Source of the DNA: UBA10649 sp963755335
GTDB taxonomy: Bacteria; Actinomycetota; Actinomycetes; S36-B12
Direction: 5' to 3'
Length of the DNA stretch: 64,000 bases
Assembly: GCA_963755335.1 (NCBI GenBank)
Contig: CAVWJW010000002.1
Location: 372,001-436,000, forward strand
Position numbers and translations under genes: made by a program. This document shows, piece after piece, positions 16,100 through 24,561 of this stretch; position 1 is the first letter of the stretch; every line of letters begins with the position of its first letter. Below the pieces are notes generated by a model that was given only the letters and a program-made list of their open reading frames with translations, made no database searches and was not told where the DNA came from.

Positions 16100-18373
16100 A
16101 TGCAGAACTGGGTACTCCCCCTGAACCAAGTCGGACTGGACGTGGTCGAGCTGGCAGGCGGCAAGGGCGCCAACCTCGGCGAGCTGATCAAGGCGGGGAT
16201 GAACGTCCCGCCGGGCTTCGTCATCACCGCGCCGGCCTATCTGTGGGCGCTCGACGAGTCCGGCGCACGCGAAGACCTCAACGCGCCCGTCACTGACCGC
16301 TCGGATCAGGAGCAGCTCGCCGCGGTCGCCCAGCAGAAGCGCGCCATCGTCGAGGGCGTCAAGATCCCCGACGCACTCGCCGACCAGGTGCTCGCCGCCT
16401 ACCACTCGCTCGGGGTACTCGTGCCCGTCGCGGTGCGCTCGTCGGCCACGTCGGAGGACAGCAAGGACACCTCGTTCGCCGGGATGAACTCCACCTTCAC
16501 GAACATCGTCGGCGACGACGACCTGCTCGATGCCGTCCGTCGGTGCTGGGTCTCACTGTTCGGCGACCGGGTGGTCTCGTACCGCGCCAGCCAAGGCATC
16601 GAGCTGGAGCCGGCCCTCGCCGTCATCGTCCAGTGCATGGTCGACTCCGATCGCTCAGGCGTGATGTTCACCGCCGACCCGTCGACGGCCGACACCGACC
16701 GTCTCGTCATCGAGGGCGCCTTCGGGCTGGGCGAGGTCGTCGTCGGCGGCGAGGTCGAGCCCGACACCTACGTGGTCGACAAGAGCGGTCCCCGGCTGCG
16801 CTCGGTCCGCGTGGGCACCAAGGCATTCGCCATCGTGCGCGGCCCCGACGGGCGCGACCAGCGCATCGACCTCGATCCCGAGCGCGCCACCATGCGGGTG
16901 CTCACCGACGACGAGGTGGTGACCCTTGCCCGCACCGGACTCGCGATCCACGCGTACTACGGAGCACCGCAGGACATCGAATGGGCGACGTCGGGCGGTA
17001 ACTGGTTCATCCTGCAGTCGCGTCCGATCACCACCCTCACCGCTCCTCCGGGCCAGTCACCGGCCGGCAGTGTCGACGCTCCCGTCCTCCTCAAGGGCCA
17101 GTCCGCGTCGCCGGGAATGGTCGCCGGCGCCGTGCGCATCCTCACGTCACCCAAGCAGGGAACCACGCTGCAGAACGGCGAGATCCTCGTCGCGACGATG
17201 ACGAGTCCCGACTGGGTGCCGACCATCCGGCGTGCCGGTGCGCTGGTGACGGACGGCGGAGGCATGACCTGCCACGCCGCCATCGTCGCCCGCGAGCTCG
17301 GGGTGCCGTGCATCGTGGGCACCCGCGTGGCCACGAGCGTCCTGCACGAGGGCCAGGTCGTGACCGTGGACGCCTCGGGCGGCCGCGTGCTCGCCGGCAA
17401 CGTCGTGCCCACCGCCGAGGCCTCGCCCGCTCGGACGTCGTCGCGGAGCGATCCGGTGGTGACCATCGAGCCGCTCGCCACCCGCATCTATGTCAACCTC
17501 GCGGTCGCCGAGAAGGCGGAGCAGGTCGCTGCGCAGCCGGTCGACGGTGTGGGTCTCCTGCGGGCCGAGTTCATGGTCACCGACGCCCTCGGCGGCATCC
17601 ATCCGCGCGAGCTGCTGGCCCGCGGTGGACGCCAGGAGTTCGTCGACAAGATGTCGGCCTCACTGCTGGCCATCACCACTCCCTTCGCTCCCCGGCCGGT
17701 GATCTATCGCAGCATCGACTTCCGGACGAACGAGTTCCGCGGCCTGGAGGGAGGCGAGCACTACGAGCCGCAGGAGGAGAACCCGATGATCGGGTATCGC
17801 GGCTGCTACCGGTACGTGAAGGAGCCGGACCTCTTCGCCCTCGAGCTCGAGGTGCTTGCCCGCGTTCGCGAGCAGACTCCGAACCTGCACTTGATGATCC
17901 CGTTCGTCCGCACGCGGTGGGAGCTCGAGGCCTGCCTTGACCTCGTCGATGCCAGCCCCCTCGGTTCGCAGCGCGGCCTGCACCGCTGGGTGATGGCCGA
18001 AGTGCCGTCGGTCGTGTACCGGATCCCCGAGTACGCATCGCTCGGCATCGACGGGGTGTCCATCGGCTCCAACGACCTCACCCAGCTGATGCTCGGCGTC
18101 GATCGGGATTCGGAGGTGTGCTCCGAGCTGTTCGACGAGTCCGACGCCGCAGTCCTGGATGCCATCCGGCGGATCATCGAGGCCAGCCGGGCGGCGGGGA
18201 TCACGTCCTCGCTGTGCGGCCAGGCGCCGTCCAATCGGCCTGAGTTCGCCGAGCAGCTGGTGCGCTTCGGGATAACGTCCATCTCGGTGAACCCGGATGC
18301 TGTGGATCGAAGCCGCAACGCCGTTGCGGTCGCCGAACGTCGGATGCTGCTCGATGCAGCGCGAAGGAGTTGA
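16100..18373 (+). CDS. ppsA: Phosphoenolpyruvate synthase
   Basis: A 757-residue cytoplasmic enzyme that converts pyruvate and ATP to PEP, AMP and phosphate, the entry step of gluconeogenesis from C3 units. The N-terminal ATP-grasp region has GGKGANLGEL and the RSSATSEDSKDTSFAGMN element. The phospho-carrier His is in GGGMTCHAAIVARELGVP (about residue 391). The C-terminal PEP/pyruvate barrel has SIGSNDLTQLMLGVDRDS and the catalytic Cys in SSLCGQAPSN. The gene is complete and uninterrupted. ATG 16100 was chosen because MQNWVLPLNQVGL is the family-typical N-terminus and GAAGGAC precedes it. Two bases separate its stop from the start of the SDR gene. Confidence 0.95.
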   Translation: MQNWVLPLNQVGLDVVELAGGKGANLGELIKAGMNVPPGFVITAPAYLWALDESGAREDLNAPVTDRSDQEQLAAVAQQKRAIVEGVKIPDALADQVLAAYHSLGVLVPVAVRSSATSEDSKDTSFAGMNSTFTNIVGDDDLLDAVRRCWVSLFGDRVVSYRASQGIELEPALAVIVQCMVDSDRSGVMFTADPSTADTDRLVIEGAFGLGEVVVGGEVEPDTYVVDKSGPRLRSVRVGTKAFAIVRGPDGRDQRIDLDPERATMRVLTDDEVVTLARTGLAIHAYYGAPQDIEWATSGGNWFILQSRPITTLTAPPGQSPAGSVDAPVLLKGQSASPGMVAGAVRILTSPKQGTTLQNGEILVATMTSPDWVPTIRRAGALVTDGGGMTCHAAIVARELGVPCIVGTRVATSVLHEGQVVTVDASGGRVLAGNVVPTAEASPARTSSRSDPVVTIEPLATRIYVNLAVAEKAEQVAAQPVDGVGLLRAEFMVTDALGGIHPRELLARGGRQEFVDKMSASLLAITTPFAPRPVIYRSIDFRTNEFRGLEGGEHYEPQEENPMIGYRGCYRYVKEPDLFALELEVLARVREQTPNLHLMIPFVRTRWELEACLDLVDASPLGSQRGLHRWVMAEVPSVVYRIPEYASLGIDGVSIGSNDLTQLMLGVDRDSEVCSELFDESDAAVLDAIRRIIEASRAAGITSSLCGQAPSNRPEFAEQLVRFGITSISVNPDAVDRSRNAVAVAERRMLLDAARRS

Positions 18374-18375
18374 TC

Positions 18376-19137
18376 ATGGACACGACTCGCCATGCGGGGA
18401 AGGTCGCCATCGTCACGGGCGCGGGGAACGGCATCGGCAGGGCGACGGTGATGCGACTGCTCAAGGAGGGCGCGACCGTGATCGGCTGCGACGTGAGCGC
18501 CGAGGCGTTGGACGAGACCCGAGGCCTCCTCGAGGCTGACGGCCTCAGCGCCGAACTCGTGCTCACCGACGTGACCAAGCAGGAGGATGTCGACGCGCTG
18601 GTGGCACGCGCGGGCGATCGGGTCGACATCCTCGCCAACGTGGCGGGCATCATGGACCACTTCCTGCCCCTCGGCGACGTCGACGATGCCACGTGGTTCC
18701 GGGTGATGGACGTCAACGTGAACGGCGTCATGCGGCTCACCCGGGCCGTGCTTCCCCTGATGGAGAGGGCCGGCAAGGGCGCGGTCGTCACGGTCGCCTC
18801 CGAAGCGTCGCTCGGTGCGGGCGCCTCGGGCGTGGCCTATGCCACCTCGAAGCACGGGGTCATCGGACTGATGCGCAGCGTCGCGTTCTACTACGGTCCC
18901 AAGGGCATCCGCAGCAATGCGGTCCTTCCTGGTCCGGTGCAGACCAACATCGCCGCGTCCGCAAGCCCCACCGCACCGTGGGCGATGGAACGTGCCATGG
19001 GCAAGTTCGCGACCATGCCGGCAACGCCAGCCGAGCCCGATCAGATCGCCACGGTGATCTCGTGGCTGGCGTCGGACGAGGCCTCGAACGTCAACGGCGC
19101 CTCCGTCACGTCCGACGGCGGCTGGTCAGCGGCCTGA
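18376..19137 (+). CDS. Short-chain dehydrogenase/reductase
   Basis: A 253-residue NAD(P)-dependent classical SDR. The nucleotide motif is TGAGNGIG, the structural motif is NVAG, and the catalytic residues are Ser in TVASEAS and YATSK (YxxxK). The acidic residue in GCDVSAE after beta-2 favours NAD over NADP. A strong GAAGGAG site six bases before ATG 18376 decides the start. It is probably co-transcribed with ppsA. Substrate is unknown. Its last 12 bases overlap the end of the convergent DUF3052 gene. Confidence 0.9.
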   Translation: MDTTRHAGKVAIVTGAGNGIGRATVMRLLKEGATVIGCDVSAEALDETRGLLEADGLSAELVLTDVTKQEDVDALVARAGDRVDILANVAGIMDHFLPLGDVDDATWFRVMDVNVNGVMRLTRAVLPLMERAGKGAVVTVASEASLGAGASGVAYATSKHGVIGLMRSVAFYYGPKGIRSNAVLPGPVQTNIAASASPTAPWAMERAMGKFATMPATPAEPDQIATVISWLASDEASNVNGASVTSDGGWSAA

Positions 19138-19563
19138 CGCGCTGGTGGTACGGAGCTCCTTGCGCCAGACCAGCTTCAGGCCCGACCAGTCGGTGTCGAT
19201 CGCCGCTACCTTGACGTCGACCAGCCCCAGCGCCAAGGCCTCGTCACGAATGAGGTTCTCGTTCACGTCGCTGACGTGTCCCGCCGCCTTGCGGGGCCAG
19301 GCGACCCAGATCGCGCCGGACGGGAAGATGCGCTCCCCCCAGGTCGCCATCGGCACGAGATCCTCGGGATCACGGGCGAAGGCCAGGAGGACGTCCACCG
19401 GCGTGTGCGCCGTCCCCCGCGCCACCATCACGGCGGCCGGCAGCGATTCGGCGAACTCCCAGCCCCGGGGACGACCGACGACCGCGAGGCGCACGTCACC
19501 CACGATGCCGAGCTTCTTCAGTTGCGGCGTTCCTGAGTAGCCCGCGTCGGGCACGCCCGCCAC
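19126..19563 (-). CDS. DUF3052-type protein
   Basis: A 145-residue soluble protein beginning with the family-typical AGYSGTPQLKKLGI. It continues with a Rossmann-like pattern (VVGRPRGWEFAESL, DLVPMATWGERIFPSGAIWVAWPRKA, DWSGLKLVWRKELR). Function is unknown. Its GTG start shares a base with the TAG stop of the preceding ferredoxin-like gene (TAGTG), so it is translationally coupled to the oxidoreductase operon. Confidence 0.8.
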   Translation of the reverse strand: MAGVPDAGYSGTPQLKKLGIVGDVRLAVVGRPRGWEFAESLPAAVMVARGTAHTPVDVLLAFARDPEDLVPMATWGERIFPSGAIWVAWPRKAAGHVSDVNENLIRDEALALGLVDVKVAAIDTDWSGLKLVWRKELRTTSASGR

Positions 19564-21737
19564 TAGTGGAAGATCTCCGCCCGCTTGAGCAGGTCGTCCA
19601 GCCCCGGCTCGTCAGGGTTCCACGGCAGGCCCGGATGGATGACGGAGACCTGGCAGCTCTCGGCCGCCTCCACGAGCTGCGCGAACGTACCGGCCTTGAG
19701 ATCGGCGATATAGGCCTGCTGGTTCTCGTTGTAGGCGAACATCGTGCTGTTGATGAGCGTGCACTCGTTGCATGTCGAGCAGCGCGGCGTCTCGATGAAG
19801 GCCTCGTCCGGCGAGCGTTCCTGATCGGGCACGGGGGCGGGCTCGGGCAGTTCCGGGACGGCCTGCTGCGATTCCGGTGGCGGTGCGGCAGCGGAATCCG
19901 CTGACCCGGTGGCGTCGGGGACGATCGTCTCGACGGGCCGGTCGGCCAGGGCGCGCTCGGCGTAGGAGTTGTGGACCCCACCCAGCTCTTGCAGGCTGTG
20001 CCACATCGACAGGCACCGCCGCGCCTCGCGGATCAGCTTCTCGTCGACGATCACGCGGTGCAGTGCGTCGGCGGAGTCGATGAGCATCGTGCTGGGCACC
20101 TGCTCCACCTTCGTTCGACCCTCCGACGCGACGACCGTCTCCACCGGGACGAGCGCATCCGTCCATTGGTCGCGCGGCACCCGCGCCAGATGACCGGCGA
20201 AGCGCGGATCGGCCGCGACGAAGTCCACCATCGAGAAGGCCACGTCGTCCCGAGCAGCCTGGAACCCGGCATCCTGGTAGACCAGCGGGTGCACCGGCCA
20301 GTCTCGCTCGGGCTGCGGGTTGCCGCCCAGGGAGAACCGATGCGCCCAGTCGTTGCCCTGCGACGGGTCGTAGACGAAGACGGGGAAGGTCCGCGACTCC
20401 AGGGCCGCAGCGGAGACAAGGTAGGCGGATGAGCCTGCGGCTGCCGGGCTGGCGCCGGAGAACACGCTGAACAGCGTCGGTCCCAGGTAGTCCAGGCCCC
20501 GGCGGATCGCCTCTCGCAGCTCCATCAGGCTCGAGCTCGGTGCCTGCAGCACGAAGACGTCGGTGAGGCCGACCGCCGTGCTCGCCAGACCTCGACTGTG
20601 CATGGCGAAGGCGAGATGCCCGTCCCCGACAGCCGACGGCTCGATCACGTCGTCGCTCTGCACGAGGATCGTGAACGGCAGGTCGGCCGACAGGATGTCG
20701 AACAGCTGTTCACGCTCGTGGGCCTCGAGCTGATCGGCGTTCAGATGCACGAAGTAGTGGGGGAACATGACGAGGTCGGTGGCGTCCAGTCCGTCGCTGC
20801 CGAACGACACGAAGAGCTGGTCGTGCTTGTCCTCGTCGTAGGTGCCCGTCACCTCCAGCTCGGCGATCGCCACGGCTCGCGCCAGCTCGATGGCCTCCGG
20901 CAAGTGCTCGTGGTAGGCCTTGAGTGCCGTGGCGCAGTCGTCGAAGACGAAGGTGTAGCAGTCGTCGTTCGCGGCCACTGTGCGGAAGAAGCGCTGGCCC
21001 TGCAAGGTGGCGAGCAGTCCCTCGATCCGCTCTCGACGCGCCACGGGAAGCTGGGTTCGCGGGGCGGAGTGGGTGAGGATGCGGGACATGGACTCGAAGT
21101 CGAAGGCATCGAGCGGGCCGGTGCCGAACGACGACTGAAGGCTCTGGGCGCTCCGTCCCTCAGCCGAGTTCTGGAAGTCGGCCTTGAGGATGTCGGACAG
21201 TCGCACCACGAGTCGCTGGATGCTCGACCCGGCTCGCGCGTCACGGATCCTGCGCGAGCTCTCGCACGCGTGCGTGAACAGCTCAGCCGGCAGCCGCTCA
21301 TCGCAGTCCACCACCACCCCGTCGATCGCCAGGTGGGCGCGAGCGGCCGACAGGCTGCCGGCCACGTCGGGGTCGGCCGCCTCGAGCTCAAGCGCCGCTC
21401 GATCCCAGAGATCCGAGAGCACGCTGCGGCTGCCGTCAGCGACCGCCCGACGCACTGACGTCTCGAGCCGGAGGACGTGCTGGCTGATCCGGCCGTGGTC
21501 GGCGCCGCCGCCCACGTGGGCCAGGACGTCATCGATCACGGCGGACAGCGGCTCGGCGAACGTGCCCGTCGGGCCATCGACCAGGACGACAGGGAAGTCA
21601 TACCGCAGGGAGGCGAGGTCGCGGTATCGGGCGAACAGGGCCGGCACCAGCCCGGCGCCGTCAAGGGGCTCGAGGCCCGTACCGGTGCGCTGCCCGGTGA
21701 GATGGAAGGCGATCTGGCCCTGAAGGGTGGCGTCCAT
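19563..21737 (-). CDS. 724-residue protein with C-terminal ferredoxin-like [4Fe-4S] motif
   Basis: The first 550 residues match no family I can name. They look globular and soluble, with no signal peptide. After an acidic Ala/Pro-rich linker (about 600-650) the C-terminal 75 residues carry a ferredoxin-type motif: C-x2-C-x2-C (CSTCNEC), then FAYNENQQAYIADLKAGTF, then a fourth Cys in ESCQVSVIHPG about 39 residues later. This loop-inserted arrangement could bind one [4Fe-4S] cluster. The gene lies 10 bp after the oxidoreductase beta subunit gene, so the protein is inferred to be a dedicated electron acceptor or assembly partner for KorAB. The large N-terminal region is the unexplained part. Confidence 0.75.
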   Translation of the reverse strand: MDATLQGQIAFHLTGQRTGTGLEPLDGAGLVPALFARYRDLASLRYDFPVVLVDGPTGTFAEPLSAVIDDVLAHVGGGADHGRISQHVLRLETSVRRAVADGSRSVLSDLWDRAALELEAADPDVAGSLSAARAHLAIDGVVVDCDERLPAELFTHACESSRRIRDARAGSSIQRLVVRLSDILKADFQNSAEGRSAQSLQSSFGTGPLDAFDFESMSRILTHSAPRTQLPVARRERIEGLLATLQGQRFFRTVAANDDCYTFVFDDCATALKAYHEHLPEAIELARAVAIAELEVTGTYDEDKHDQLFVSFGSDGLDATDLVMFPHYFVHLNADQLEAHEREQLFDILSADLPFTILVQSDDVIEPSAVGDGHLAFAMHSRGLASTAVGLTDVFVLQAPSSSLMELREAIRRGLDYLGPTLFSVFSGASPAAAGSSAYLVSAAALESRTFPVFVYDPSQGNDWAHRFSLGGNPQPERDWPVHPLVYQDAGFQAARDDVAFSMVDFVAADPRFAGHLARVPRDQWTDALVPVETVVASEGRTKVEQVPSTMLIDSADALHRVIVDEKLIREARRCLSMWHSLQELGGVHNSYAERALADRPVETIVPDATGSADSAAAPPPESQQAVPELPEPAPVPDQERSPDEAFIETPRCSTCNECTLINSTMFAYNENQQAYIADLKAGTFAQLVEAAESCQVSVIHPGLPWNPDEPGLDDLLKRAEIFH

Positions 21738-21747
21738 GTCGTCCTCG

Positions 21748-22710
21748 TCAGACCGTGTACTTGTCGAGCTCGGCCTCGAAGCCCCGCCGCACCATGTCGT
21801 CGGTGCGCAGGACTCCTGTCTGCCGAGTCTCCTCGTAGCAGGGCACCTCGTCGTTCCGGTAGAGGATTCCCACCGGGATCACCTCGTCCGACGATGCGAT
21901 CTCCCGAGCCCGGTCCATGTCGCTCGGGTCGTGCTCGAGCTGGTTGGGGTAGACCTTGGCGAGGCCGTCACTCACTCGGAGACCGTCGCGATGGTGCAGG
22001 AGCTGCACCCGGCTGGGATCCTGCATCCACGGTTCGAGGGACTTCGGCAGCCACTCCGGGCAGCGCTGGATGATGCGGACGAAGGACAGTCCCTTGTGGT
22101 GATAAGCGGCGTTCACGATGTCGAACAGGCTCTCGGGAATCCAGTCGACCGCCTGTGCGACGAAGGAGACGTTGGCGACGCCGAGCGTCACCGTCAGCGG
22201 ATTGAGGGCCTCGAGGTAGCTGCCCCGCGGAGTCGTGTTGCTCTTGGTCCCGATCGGCGAGGTGGGCGACGCCTGCATCTTGGTCAACCCATAGATCTGA
22301 TTGTCGTGCAGGAACACCGTGAGGTTCATGTTGTAGCGAATGGCGTGGATCCAGTGCGCCGCTCCGATGCTGCACAGGTCGCCGTCACCGGTATTGACGA
22401 AGACCGTCAGGTCCGGGCGGGCCATCTTGACGCCCTCGGCGATGGGGAGGGCCCGACCGTGGATGCCGTGGAAGCCGTACGTCTTGAGGTAGTGGGGGAA
22501 CCGGCTCGAGCAGCCGATGCCCGAGACGAAGACCGTCTTCTCCGGGCGCAGCGCCTCGTCCCTGCAGAGCCTCTGCACGGCAGCGAGGATCGCGTTGTCG
22601 CCGCAGCCGGTGCACCAGCGAGGCACGCCGCTTTGATAGTCCTCGAGGCTGCGCCGCTCGTCGACGAGCTCGAGCAGGCACTGGGTCGCGGAGAACTCCA
22701 TGGTCGTCAT
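21748..22710 (-). CDS. korB: 2-oxoacid:ferredoxin oxidoreductase beta subunit
   Basis: The 320-residue thiamine-diphosphate-binding subunit of a CoA-dependent 2-oxoacid:ferredoxin oxidoreductase, probably for 2-oxoglutarate. Visible are WCTGCGDNAIL (cluster Cys pair, with Thr where most have Pro), GIGCSSRFPHYLKTYGFHG (third cluster Cys), and the ThDP/Mg motif NTGDGDLCSIG followed by HDNQIYGLTKMQASPTSP. The beta subunit carries no separate ferredoxin domain. ATG 22710 overlaps the alpha gene stop (ATGA). The symbol follows the KorAB assignment of mycobacterial homologues; pyruvate as substrate cannot be excluded. Confidence 0.9.
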   Translation of the reverse strand: MTTMEFSATQCLLELVDERRSLEDYQSGVPRWCTGCGDNAILAAVQRLCRDEALRPEKTVFVSGIGCSSRFPHYLKTYGFHGIHGRALPIAEGVKMARPDLTVFVNTGDGDLCSIGAAHWIHAIRYNMNLTVFLHDNQIYGLTKMQASPTSPIGTKSNTTPRGSYLEALNPLTVTLGVANVSFVAQAVDWIPESLFDIVNAAYHHKGLSFVRIIQRCPEWLPKSLEPWMQDPSRVQLLHHRDGLRVSDGLAKVYPNQLEHDPSDMDRAREIASSDEVIPVGILYRNDEVPCYEETRQTGVLRTDDMVRRGFEAELDKYTV

Positions 22711-24557
22711 ACCCGCACTCCCAATGTCGTCAGCAGGACCTCTCGCAGCATGCCCGGCTTGATCGGCCGACCGCGTACCTCGCTCCAGCACTGCACGTCC
22801 ACCAGGTAGCGGGCGCGCAGCAGTGTGGCGAGTGCCGAGTAGCGACGGTTGGACTCGTCGATGACCTCGTCCGCGACGTCGTCGCTGTAGTTCGTCTCGA
22901 CGGCGATGACCTGGTCGAAACGCTGCATGATCTCCTTGATCCCCGGGGGCAGCGGGTTCAGGAATCGCAGGTGCATGGACGACACGGCGTGCCCCTCCTC
23001 GCGGAGCGACTCGACGACCTCTTCGATCGCTCCCTTCGTGCTTCCCCAGCCGACCACCAGGAGGTCGCCCGACTCCGGGCCGAACACGTCAGGCGGCGAC
23101 AGCGTGCGCTGCAGCGACGCGAGCTTCAGGCTGCGGGCCCGCATGCCGGCCTGGTTGACGTCGGGGTCGTAGGCCACGTGGCTCTCCGGATCGTGCGCAA
23201 GGCCGGTGACCGTGTGCATTCCGCCAGGCTGGCCGGGAATGAAGCGGCGGGCCAGCCCGGTGGTGTCGTCCCAGTCGTACGGCTTCGCGCCGGCCGGCAC
23301 CGGGCTCTGGTCGATCGGCGGGGCCAGCCATGACGGCGAGAACACCGGGCGGGGGTACGGCTGTTGAGACGTTGCAAGGCTCGCGTCGGTGAGGACCACG
23401 ACCACCATGTTGAACACCTCGGCGATCCGGCGCGCCGTGATCATCGAGTAGAAGCAGTCCTCGATCGTCGCCGGGGCCATGACCACCTTCGGGGCGTCGC
23501 CGTGGCTGCCGTATATGGCTGTCATGAGATCGCCCTGCTCGGCCTTGGTCGGCTGGCCGGTCGACGGGCCGCCCCGCTGGACATTGACGACCACCAGCGG
23601 GATCTCCGCCATGACGGCGAGCCCGATCGCCTCCTGCTTGAGGGAGTAGCCCGGGCCGGAGGTGATCGTCACGGTGCACTTGCCCGCATAGGACGCGCCG
23701 ATCGCGAAGGCGCACGCGGCGATCTCGTCCTCGGCCTGGTGAACGATGCCGCCCACCTTCTCGAACACGTCGGAGAGGTAGTGGGACGCCGACGTGGCCG
23801 GGGTGATCGGGTACATGGCGCACAACTCCATCCCCGAGGCCATGACGCCGAGGGCGATAGCGGTGTTCCCGTTCGTGACGATCTGCTGCTCGGCCACAGG
23901 AACGGCCGGGATGCGGAAGTGGATGTTGAGATTCTGCTCCGCCCACGCGTGCCCCGCCTCGAGCAGCATGACGTTCTGGTCGATGACCTGCTGGGACTTC
24001 TTGCCGAAGGTGAGGGCAATCTGGTCGCGTCCGGCCTGGAGATCGAAGCTGTAGATGCGGCACAGCATGCCGAGGGCGAACATGTTCTTCCCCCGCTTGG
24101 GATCCTTGACCAACTTGCGGCACTCGATCTCCATGGGCACCTCGTGCACGCGGTAGCCGGCGGCCACGAGCCGGTCGTGGGCCTCGATGTAGGACGCCCT
24201 GATCCCGGGATCGGGGCTGTCTCGCCACACGCTCTCCAGCAGGATGATGCAGTCCGGCTTGAGCTCCCTGTCGCGCACCCGGCCGAGCAGCACCTGCTCA
24301 TTGAAGGCGATGACGAGATCGGTCTCTCCCCCGCCGTTGGTGACGCGGCCCGCACCCATCCTGATCCGGTTCCCGCTGGCACCCGCAACACTGCGGGCCG
24401 GAGGACGGATCTCGGCGGGGATGATCTCGGTCGTCCAGATGCCGTTGCCCATGCGAGCGGCGATGGAGCCCAAGGACTGGCCGCAGCGCTGCGCGCCCTC
24501 GCCCGAGTCGCTGATGATCTCCACGATGTGCTCGTCCAGGACGACAGTCGCCTCCAT
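22707..24557 (-). CDS. korA: 2-oxoacid:ferredoxin oxidoreductase gamma-alpha fused subunit
   Basis: A 616-residue protein with the gamma domain (about 1-200; GEGAQRCGQSLGSIAARMG and NRIRMGAGRVTNGGGETDL) fused to the alpha domain (about 215-616). The alpha domain carries the substrate/ThDP-contacting YPITPATSASHYL, then TSGPGYSLKQEAIGLA and VNVQRGGPSTGQPTKAEQGD. The fused architecture is that of KorA in aerobic actinobacteria. ATG 24557 begins four bases after the upstream stop; GTG 24560 is an alternative. It partners with KorB to decarboxylate a 2-oxoacid to acyl-CoA and reduce ferredoxin. Confidence 0.92.
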   Translation of the reverse strand: MEATVVLDEHIVEIISDSGEGAQRCGQSLGSIAARMGNGIWTTEIIPAEIRPPARSVAGASGNRIRMGAGRVTNGGGETDLVIAFNEQVLLGRVRDRELKPDCIILLESVWRDSPDPGIRASYIEAHDRLVAAGYRVHEVPMEIECRKLVKDPKRGKNMFALGMLCRIYSFDLQAGRDQIALTFGKKSQQVIDQNVMLLEAGHAWAEQNLNIHFRIPAVPVAEQQIVTNGNTAIALGVMASGMELCAMYPITPATSASHYLSDVFEKVGGIVHQAEDEIAACAFAIGASYAGKCTVTITSGPGYSLKQEAIGLAVMAEIPLVVVNVQRGGPSTGQPTKAEQGDLMTAIYGSHGDAPKVVMAPATIEDCFYSMITARRIAEVFNMVVVVLTDASLATSQQPYPRPVFSPSWLAPPIDQSPVPAGAKPYDWDDTTGLARRFIPGQPGGMHTVTGLAHDPESHVAYDPDVNQAGMRARSLKLASLQRTLSPPDVFGPESGDLLVVGWGSTKGAIEEVVESLREEGHAVSSMHLRFLNPLPPGIKEIMQRFDQVIAVETNYSDDVADEVIDESNRRYSALATLLRARYLVDVQCWSEVRGRPIKPGMLREVLLTTLGVRV

Positions 24558-24561
24558 CACG

